The position numbers and the translations under genes were made by a program. Source: Norana najaformis (lineage: Eukaryota > Annelida > Clitellata > Crassiclitellata > Hormogastridae). From it: DNA of 64,000 nucleotides. The number at the start of each line of letters is the position of its first letter. The stretch's first letter is position 1. Of this stretch, positions 37,201 to 48,300 are shown piece after piece. The stretch lies in contig OZ029928.1 of the NCBI GenBank assembly GCA_964023275.1, forward strand, positions 1,860,001 to 1,924,000, read 5' to 3'. The notes beneath the pieces were generated by a model. That model ran no database searches and was not told the origin of the DNA. It saw only the letters and a list, made by a program, of their open reading frames with translations.

Positions 37201-39244
37201 CTCCGGTAAGAAATTTCACTTATTCTAAATCTGTGGTAAGAATTTCTTTACTTATTCGAGGTGTCTGGTAAGAATTCCTTTACTCATTCGAGATATCTGT
37301 TAAGAATTCCTTTACTTATTCGGTGTCTGGTAGAATGCCTTTAGTCTTAATCAACTCTACGAAAAATTAACTCGGACTTTGTTATAAATTCTTTTTAAAA
37401 ATCTGAGATAACTAAATGCAGATATATTGCCGATTTAAAATGTACTTATTTCAGCATATGACCTAATCTTCAAGGAACATTAAAAAAGCGACAAAGCGCT
37501 AAATCCATACATAGAGCTATACGTTTTGGCATACACAGCAACCTTTGTGCCAAAGATTTAAGGCCGCTTGGTGTATATTGCATGTAAATGAGAATCCAAT
37601 CACAGTGCGCCTCTTATTAGTTTCTCTTGATTTTCTACTTATTACAATAATATTACAATATCAGTTACAATCCTAATAACTCGTATAGCCTACTAGATCA
37701 TTTACTCCAAATAACAGGAGTAAAATGCCCTTTCAAAAACAAAAGTCCTTAGACACAGACTAATCTTTTAGCCGAAGAGCAAACGCGATTATTTCGGTCT
37801 AAACCCAATCGAGTGCAACAGTCCAGAGGCGCTCCGAGCCCAACTCCGGCGAAAGAGAACAGTTTTTAACTGTTGGTAAAAAGCGTATCTAGCATCCATC
37901 GTTAGAAGGACACTCAGATTAAGAGGAAGGCCAATCCACGTACAGAGACCAACCACCGAGAAGGCGCGACGTTGCATTGTAGTGCATGCAAAAGAAACAA
38001 CAATATCGCCTCGGGTCGCGGAACGAAGTTTTCCGCGTCCAGCCAAATTGGAAATATGTTAACAAAGGACACGCAAGAGGGAAGGCGCATCCCCAACTGA
38101 CATCCCCACACAAACACACCGATATCTTAAATTCGATGCGCTACGAAAGCGAAAGCCAATGAAGCACACCGCGCATATAATACGACAAAAATTTGGAAAT
38201 GCCACCAGTAAGCCCTGCAGCCGCACGAATCACGCGCTCACGCTGCCGAATGCACCCCAAAGGTAGGCCCGCATAGATGGCACTAAAGTAGTCGATCCTG
38301 ATGCTAATGAAAGCGTAGACAAGAGTAATTGCAACACTGGATGAAAATGAACGAGATATAATGATATTTACTATTATTATAATAATATTCAAAGAATAAT
38401 AATATCAATAATAATAATGTAAGATGGTTAATCGACCGGCACCGATTGATTCTCTTGGGGACACTAGCCTTATATATACGAGACGTTCAGGTTATTATAA
38501 AATTATAGTTTAATGAACAATTAACTTACATTTCATACATACAAGATTAGCGTCGTACAGCACCAACATAGTTTCACTTAATCTAACCTAACTCCTAATC
38601 GGAATATGATTAACTAGAATATACATAACCTTATCTTTTGTCTTCGTCCGTTCGTTCCGTACTTCCCCTCTTCTCCGGCTGTCATGGTCGACCAACCTTC
38701 CCGTCTGACTGCGAGCTTCCTTCTTACTGACTGCTTCTGCTCACTGCGCAGCTAATTTCTATCATCAGTCTCTCTGCTGACCTGCTGACCAGACTTCAGC
38801 TCCTACGTGGCCTTTGCCTGACCGTCTCATCCTAAATTAGGATACCTCTTCCATTTCTGTATCTGACTGGCTGTGCTTAGCTGAATATGAGTTGCGCTCA
38901 GAGGAATGTTCTTTGTTGTCTCGGGATTCTCTACTTGCCTCTGCCTGTATTGCTTTGACTAAGCTGCACTCTTCCTGTATATTCCAGCGGCTAACCTGCA
39001 TTGCTCTAATAATAGCCTTTCCATGCAGTACAACCTGTGTAACCTGTCTGTGGTTAAGATGCTGACCACTGTAGCTTGGGCTACTGGCTAGTTGTCTTGC
39101 TGCTGCTGCTGTTGCTATTGCTGCTGCAGCTGTATCTGTTCATTCATGTAGCGCCACTTCTAGCTGTCCCACAATAATATTAATAATTATAATTAAAACT
39201 TAATTTTTAGCTCTTCAGGAATCAATGCTACCTCGGGTAAAACA

Positions 39245-39287
<43 letters not shown>

Positions 39288-39292
39288 CGATG

Positions 39293-39326
<34 letters not shown>

Positions 39327-42300
39327 TGTTGGTGTCATCCAAGAGCTCGATTGTGGCGAGACTCTGTTCACCAATTCATCTGGGGTCATCAGCTTACCAA
39401 TGAATCCGACTGAGACTCTGGGTTCAGTCAACTGCACCTACACCATCTCGACAGACCAGAAGAGTACGATTTTGCTGAATGTCGTTTTTAGGCAATGGAT
39501 GCAGCTGCTACAGTCATTCCACGACTGCAGCAGAGAAAATATAACGGTAGGCTACCTGTACTCCCTCAGGAATGTAAACTAAATTTTAAATTAACCAGGA
39601 AAGTCATACTACAGAATTGATTTAAACTGACTGCAATTCATTAATTCATTTTACAACTAACAGCATTGCACGACGAGAAGACGCAGGTGACAAACTATAT
39701 GCAAGACTTTGACGAAACGACAACCATTCATAGATCTACTTATCTTTCACTGCAGGTCAGCTGCATATCAGAAGGAGAGACAAGACTGAACCCTAACATA
39801 ACCAGAGTATTCTGCAACCGAGAAATAGCAACGACTGATTTGCCACTGAGTCAACTGTTATTCGCCGACTGTCGTGCGCTGAAGTTATCCATCCACTCAA
39901 TGAATTATGACTACCCGGAGACATTCCGTATTCCTTATATTGCTGTTGGACCAAGTATGATCAAAAGAGCGTGTATTGCGTCTTATACAATTTAGGAATA
40001 TGATGATGGCGGTGGCTGTTGCAGTGGTAGCGGTAACGGTAGCGTCATTTTTGTGTAGTTGTGGAAGTAGAGGTGGTTGTGATGGTTGTGGTCATGATTT
40101 TGGTGTTAAATTTGTGGTGTTGGCAGTGATGAAGGTGTGTTTGTGGTGGTTGCAGTGGTTGTTTGTGATGATTGTGGCGTGATGGTGGTAGCTGTGGTGG
40201 TCATCTTAACGGGAACAACGACGATAGCGAATGACGCAAAGCTATTTACCGAGTAAGAGGTAACATTGTGCTATTTTCACAGGAGAGGAATGCGGTGATA
40301 CTTCTCTCTCAGCTCCATATGGGATCATCGAATCGCAGCGACTACCTTTGCCTAACTGGAAAGCAGTCAATTGCCTTTATACCATCTATGGTGGCCAGTT
40401 TAAATCAGTAGTCATTAGCGTCGACCATTTATATCTAGGAGACCTGTTCTCAAGTTACTGTGAAAACGACTCGATGACGGTTAGTCGTCTGACTGTGCCA
40501 TAACAATATTTTTTCTATTGTTGTTTTCGTCGACGGTCGCTGTACATAATCTGCGGTGGCCCATTTTAGTCGAAAATAATAATGAAAATGACTGTGTAAA
40601 TCGGTTTTGTAAGAAACCATTGAGTCATGAGCCAGTTAGAGGACAAATTCATGACATGATTAAAGCGTTGTTAATTTTTCTGGACATTCTTGGGAACGGT
40701 GCTCTTTGATAGATTCTGCTGTTGTTTTCCGCTGTTTCTGCGAAACAAAAGGTGTTCACGATGCAAATGTCCTCAATTTGATGAGGATCCAGAATATAAA
40801 TGGAAAATAAGTAGAAACCTATTCATTCCTAATTAATTTTCTAACCGTTTTTGTAATTAATTACCTAACCAAAGCTTATTTGTCATTACTTGAACAGATA
40901 ACCTGTTTGACGAACGGAACCTCGGTGGCTCATCCTGTTGCTGACAGAAAACTATGCGGATGGCTGCATAAATTTGTAGTCAGGTTTGACGGTTGTAACA
41001 TTGTTCTGCTTAATTACTCCAACACCCACGCGGAACTTTATTCAGGATTCACTGTGCGATACACAATGGTAGATGACGGTAAGCCGCTGTCTTTTACCAA
41101 TTATTGAAAATTTACTTCTTAGTTATTATCGATCAACATCACTAAAGTCAACACAAACCCAGTAACAAAACAGCTAATCTAATCTAAGCTAATCAATTCA
41201 GTTCAACTGTATTCTATTCAAATCTATGCTATTCTATTCTGAGAACTTCTATCGCATCGTTATACCACTGCACAAGGTACCAATCGATATTTTCTTCAAA
41301 GCAAAGCCCCATTCCGAAATCCTTTGAAGAGAAACATTCGAGTTCTATAAAAGACCGGATAATCAATCTTGTAAGCCGTTCCAAAACAGCGTTCTTCACT
41401 GTACACATATAATACAACAATATGCGTATTTAAGGACAGTTAACAAAGCGCCTTTTAAGGCCTCTCAAAAGCGCTGAAAAATGTTTGAATGAGAAATTTC
41501 ACTGCCTTTCTCAATGACTGTTTTTGCTGTCAGATGAGGCTTGTGGCAATACGTCATTCACTCTTCCAACTGGAGTCATCATTTCACCGCGGTTCCCTCT
41601 TTCCTATCCACACAACTTAGACTGCATGTATTCTATCCTTGGAGGTCCGAGGAAAGTCATTTCACTTTCTTTCCTCTCATTCCAGCTTCAAGGAATATCC
41701 AGCTCGTCTTCATTAGACTACTGCTCAAGCGACTGGCTAATCGTAAGTAGTTTAAGCGAATTCGAAGCGATCGCGGTAAGGTGAGGAAAGTTAGGTAAGG
41801 ACAGGCTGTAGTAAACCGTATAACCTTTTAATCAATCAATCTCTCAATTAATCGGTTAGTCAGTCAACCAGTCGATCAACCAATCATTGAACCAGCCAAT
41901 CATTCAGTCAGTCATTCGGTCAATAAATCAATCAATGATTCCCTCGTCCCGTCCAGCCTTCTTTCATTCAATCGCAAATGAACAGTCGAATGAAACAACA
42001 CTGTAAAATAATAAAATATTCGATCTATTAATTTGTAACTTTGTTTGCTTAGATAACCTGTTTTTCGGATGAAACTTCGGTGATGGACATTAATTTTGGC
42101 AGAAGGTACTGTGGAATAAAAGAGAAGCAGCTGACACTTACATTTTCCAACTGCGCGGTGGTGGTGCTATACTTTGTTACTGATTGGTCCGTAAATCACG
42201 GAGGATTCAGACTCCAATACATAGTTAGAGATACAGGTAAGTGTAAATTCCCTCCTACTGAACCAAAGGTCGGGTTTAGAAAGTGTTGTTCCATAAAGTC

Positions 42301-45300
42301 TGTTCTAACCCGCATTCTTGAGGTTGCTCTTGAGGCTGCTGATAAGGGACAGATAACCCTAAGCGCGGTGAACCGTCAGCGAAGTGCATTAACAAGCAGC
42401 AATCTGTTTTAAACGCTGTGGCTCGGCGGACCTCCAGTATGTAATGCAGCACACATGCTGTGAGTTTAAGATCTTAATGCATGCGTGTCATTTTGTGCAG
42501 ACAGTGTTCCATCTATGTGCTGTTAGGGTGAGCCTGTGACGAATATCTCTTAAATGGGCGCTGCACAAAGTTTGGATTACAATTACAATATAGATGTTTG
42601 TGATTATCATATAAATGTAATGTATGTAGGACGGCGGATCATTAGCCAAGGTCGACCTGAAAAAACCATAAGAGAAAACTACAGGCTGCAATAAATCAAG
42701 ACCCCGAGGATTGGAACTGGTCAACTGGTAGATTCAGGACCATGTTGAAAGGATTTGGAACGACGTAGTTTCTGGCTGCACATTGCACGCAGAAAGTCCC
42801 AGGATCGGTGACATGGTGGAACAGATTGGATACAGCTCCATAGCCATAGCTGCTCCACACCCTGGAACAAACTCTCATTAGAATTACATCAAGCATCTGG
42901 CCAATCCTATGAGCTCACCAACATTTCAGCCCTAACAATCTCTTCGCAGATTTTTCACTCAAAACTGAAAACCATCCACTTTTCTAAATCCTATCTTGAT
43001 TCCTCCTCTTCCCCTTATCTCGCTTGCTGCTCCACTTCCAAAAGCCATCAACCATAGCCGTCTGACTGTCTGCCTAGCTGACTCTTGGATCTTGACCTGG
43101 AACCGAACCCTTCCTGCCTATCGATTTTGTTTTGATTGAGCGCCTGTGAATCAGCTCATTTCGGCAACTTGGCTTTTTGAGACGCTGTAGAAATATCGAA
43201 TTTTTTATGATTTTTTGATTGATTGAAAAATTTATTGACGAAGCACCAACATACAAGAAAGTATAACATCCAATACAAATAAGCCATAGCATATGCACAT
43301 TGGTGGTGCAGGTCAATGGGTCAACCGAAAAGGGTCAGGTATACCGGCCTAAAACTCGGATGGCCCATTTACAGTATTAAGATATGGCGATTATACAAAG
43401 GTGAAAACTTGTACATATGACAACTGCGCAAAGATTAAATAGATATGAAAGATTACAGATTACACAGTAAAAATAACATTAATATATATACACTGTGTCC
43501 GGAAAAATTCCAAGGCTTTACGGTAAATATGAAAATAATTAGTAAACATTAATCGATTTTTAAAATTCCAAAAACAGTTTAATCCTGAAATATATAATTA
43601 CCAACAAAATTCTTTGTAATTTATTAACGGCCCCCGTTTAAAATTACGTCACAGTGACGTATTTGAATTTTATATTTTGTAAAGAAAGTTGCTAGAAAAA
43701 TGGCGTTCAGCGAGGAAGACAAAATTGTTATAAAATTTTTACGCCAAAACAACAATTATAGTGCAAATAATATTTCAGGATTAAACTGTTTTTGGAATTT
43801 TAAAAATCGATTAATGTTTACTAATTATTTTCATATTTACCGTAAAGCCTTGGAATTTTTCCGGACACAGTGTATATATAGAGAGAGTAATTATTTTCAA
43901 ACACAATCCAAAAACATTTATAATTACTTATTACATATGAACATGCTAATAGATATGAAGCATTTCTTTAATCTAGTTTTAAATTGATAGTCATTATATT
44001 TCTTACATCATCTTGAAGATAATTCCACATTGCCGGGTCAGTACATTTAATAGAAGGCTGCTTTAATTTAGTTCTAGCAGTAACACTGCGGTAAGAAACT
44101 GATGCCCTAGTATTATAAACACTCATATCAGAAATCCAGGTAAAGGAATTCATCAAACTTTGAGAGCAACATATGCCAGTGATACCGAAATATGAACAAA
44201 CTTAATTGTAATTTTGCTACAGTATATCTCGTAGTCGCATATTCTGTAAAATAGAAATGTGGGCTTAGTGCTAGATGACCAGCATACATTCAAAATAACT
44301 CGAATGGCGCGTTTCTGTAGGATTTCAAGTGCATTCAACCGAGAGGGATAATGTAAGCCCCATGAGATATTAAAGTAAGATCTTCTTCTTGTGGTGCTCT
44401 GCCCTCTAGGCAGGTTCATACGTCCAATGGCGCCATTTAAAAAAGTAAGATAGGTACAGGAAAATTAAGGCATAATATGAACTAAGCAATGTAGATTTTG
44501 ACAAGCTGTGTCGGGACAAAATACTAATATTTCTGCCACTTTTTGGATATGAGGTCTATGTGATCCTTCCATGTTAAATTCTGGTCCAGGTATACACTTA
44601 AAACTTGCAAGATATATTTTGGATGATCAATTTACTATCCATAATAATCGTACGAAGGAAGTGGCTTTTGGTGAAAATGGAAAATAAAGAAATTAGTCTT
44701 TTCACTGTTAAGAGAAAATTTGTCTGCTCCAAACCAAGAACAGATTAATTGAAGTTCCTGGTTAGCTCTCTCAAACAAAGAAATCAATGATTTATTTGAA
44801 ATAAAGGCATTGGTGTCATCAGCAAACAGGACAAAATGAAATTTTTAGGTAATTGACAAGTCATTAGCATATATCAGAAAAGCAACGGCCCTTATATAGA
44901 GCCCTGCGGATTTCCACAAGTAACCAGTTTGTTAACTTATAAATTAGACATACTTGGACCTATTCCTTAAGTATTCAGAGAACCAGTGCAGAATTATATC
45001 TCTGATACCATAGTGTTCCAGTTTTCTTTAGTAGAATTTGGTGGTCTACGGTGTCAAAAGCTTTAGAAAAAATCGAAGAATACTCCTAAAGAAAATTCAA
45101 TGTTGTCTATAGAATCATAAATCTTATAATGCATATGTAAGAGTGCCATAAACGTGAAGTGATCCTTACGGAAAGCAAATTGGTTAGGCGATAGTAAGTT
45201 CATTCTTAATGAGTAATCCATCAGCTTATTATACATGATTTTCTCAAAATATATGGAGAAATATGAAAGGACAGAATTAGATCTATAGTTATATATTTTA

Positions 45301-48300
45301 CATCTTTCCCCGGATTTGTAAAGTGGAATTATTTTAGCTACCTTTATATCTGTTGTAACAATGCCCGAAGAGAAAGAAGAATTACATCAAGTGTCTGACC
45401 AATCCATAATAATAATTAACTCCAGTAATGAACTGAATTGTGGCCTTAGCAATATTTGGGTTTATTTCATCAATCCCACAACTGGAAGATACTCGCAACT
45501 GATCTGTAACATCAGTTATATCCTTCTCAGTAATCTCCAACAAGGGATGAGAGTTAAAAATTCATGAAATATGGGTTCATTTCCTAGAAAGCCTACCTTT
45601 GAGGTCCGAGGAGGCCCAATGTTTACAAAATATTCATTAAACCTGTTAACGATCTCAGATTTATCAAATATGCTTACAAGTGTCATTTATAGTAAAAACA
45701 TTAGTACTATCACCATCTAATAATAACCTTATATTTCTACAATTTTTTCAAATCATTTCCGCATTGGGAAAATTTACTAGCATAATACATCTTCTCGGCA
45801 ACAGTTTTCATTTTTTTAAATTTATTACGAATTTAATGAAGGCTTTTTATTGCAATATTTAGGATTTCTTTAGAAATCTAGAATGAAGTCTAGATTTTTT
45901 TTTGCATGGTTTCAACAATCCACTGGTCATCCAAGGTTGTCTTATGTCATAATAACTTTTCGTGAAGTTTTTCGTTTTTGTAAAAGACATTATACAATTG
46001 CTTATAAATTTTCATGAAGCGAGTATGTGCAATACACGGTCCATTTGCATTAGAAGGCAACACAATTTCCGACCAATCAACATTCATCAATAAGGTTTTG
46101 AACTTTGCCATATATGTTTCATTAATCAATCTCCTAGAGAGTGTTACTGGACATGTTTTGCTGAGACAAAAAGAAGTGTGAAACATTACTGACAGGTGAT
46201 CAGAAATATCATGAATTAGGATATATGATGTGATTCAGGTAGAACATACATGTAGAATGGCTGGCAGAATATTGTAGGAAGATATGGTATTTTAAAAAAG
46301 GTGTGCGTTGGACGGTGTTTCTGAATTTTGAGTAGATCTATACTGAAATCGCGGGCCAGAATGATCTTACTCTTAATGCTGTCAAGTCTAGACAAAAGGT
46401 TGGCAAAATCCATTTTAAAGCTCTCAACACATATACCGGGAGGACGGTTTATGGTACCAACTACAACGTCTTTACCTTTACTTTGCCGAAGTCTTATAAA
46501 CATATGTTCGAAACTATTGTATTTCACCACTGACCATTGGGTTGCAATGGTATCAAAAGAAATCACATCTTGATATAAAACCCCACTCCGCCATCTCTAC
46601 TTCATTCCAGGATTTACACACAAAATTATAGCCAGGAATAGATACATTCCCAGATCATCACCCTCCAACCAAGTTTCAGTAGCAGCCAAAATTGTTGCTT
46701 GTGAAAGTGACAGTAATAGTCTAACATCTGACACTTTATAAAGCAGACTCCCGCAATTTAAATGCAGGACAGAAAAGTTATTAAACGGAACTTGCTCGGT
46801 GCCTCTGTCATTCAATTTATCCGCACTAAGATACGTGCTAAAACATAGCTTAACATCAACATAAAAAAAATTCATCAGCGTCAGCATCATGATATATCAA
46901 CAAAGTAGGCCTACTTCCTTCTTCGTAACGATCAATTGCATTAAATGTTCTATGGTAGTCTCATCAAAATTGCAGCGATATCTATTTTCACGATTACTTT
47001 AGGCTAACTTGAGTTTTGCTTCGCCACCTCTTTTAGATTCTTTATGTGGCGTTCGCTTTTATGATGGTCCATCCGGAGCAATTAATTTCCCGTGGAATTA
47101 CACAAATTATGGAGACAATTTCGACTGTAACTATGTTATTAACGCCACGGAAAACAGTTCAATATATCTCACGATTTCGTCGATTAGCCTCCAAAGTTTG
47201 GTGGGTGAGAACTGCCAACGTGACTGGCTTCAGGTGAGTTCTATTTTATTTAGCTTAAACTACTATGAATGTCATTTATGCTGCGACCTTTCCGTAAGAT
47301 CTGCAGTTCGATGCAAAAAGACCTAGACCAAAAACACGACTCTAATATGATTGCCTGATGTCACTGTTTCTGGAGTGCCGTAATTTTAATGAATAAGTCA
47401 CCGATGCGCTGACGTACAAATGCAACTCGCTCAGACCCGGTTAATACTGGATGTCAGTCCAATTATCAAAGTAAAAGAAGGTAATGTAAGTTAAAAAAAT
47501 TACTCAAACACAAAAACAATGTAATGAAAATAGTGTATATATGTGTGTGTGTATGTCTTGATGTTTACTATAGACGCCTTTCCGAATGGCACTTAACACG
47601 ACAAACTGATTTGCGTTTGCGCATAATGCACTTTGCCTCATTGCAGTCTTTCCATTAGAAATGGCGCTATGTGACTTTTACCCTTGATTGTGCTGCTTGT
47701 TCAGATCACCTGTATCAATGGCCAACCTTCACTGAATTACAACGTAAGCCACAGATCCTGCGATGATCTCAACTCGAGCACTCAGCTAACGTTTTTCAGC
47801 TGCGCAGCAGTCGATATATTCTTTAACAAAGATGCCACAGCGACTGGGAAAACATTTCTCATCGAATACACAATCACCTCGCATGGTAGTATTATTCTCT
47901 TTGCAATCCTTACTCTGAATCGTTATTGTTTCAAGGACAGGGATAATAGTGGGTTAACATTGGTTGGTTCCCGCACCCACGCAGAGCCCAACCAACGCAC
48001 TTCCGTCAAACGTTGAGACAAATAAGGCACCATTTTTAGGGTTCATGGACCCGGTTGCATCGTACGACAACGATAATTTTTGTACTAACGTCTATATTAA
48101 GTCGCAACTGTTTAGATCACCTAGATTGTCATTTGTCCATCGCTTTCAAAAGGTACATACGTTAAAGTCTGGACGCAAGCAAACTGTCCTATTTCGCAAC
48201 GTCCCACGTTAGTTAGTAGGCCTGGTCTTAAGCTAGAAGCGTCGTTACAGATGCGTTAAGATGGCAATGTCACTGTATTATTTCGGCAGAATATATCAAC

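Larger units (their letters stand above)
43220..46890 (-). mobile_element. Jockey/CR1-like LINE, nearly complete ORF2 and 3' UTR, in intron 17
   Basis: On the minus strand: AP-endonuclease start [12 protein letters not shown] then [10 protein letters not shown] (about 46800-46650), [11 protein letters not shown] and [11 protein letters not shown] (46480-46330; the GDFN glycine is R), RT block [12 protein letters not shown] (45026-45064), catalytic FADDTN (44815-44826), C-terminal RAIRVILNV and [20 protein letters not shown] (44060-43990), and the 3' UTR to 43220. Several frameshifts and stops make it inactive. No ORF1 is seen. It is interrupted by a mariner-type MITE in the 3' UTR and a 60-bp insert at 44382. 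A second copy of its 3' end is at 20398-20885. Confidence 0.85.

Noticed and set aside
39976-40182. Val/Cys/Gly-rich ORF between CUB5 and CUB6
   Set aside because: GTG/GGT-rich intron sequence after a good donor; no similarity.
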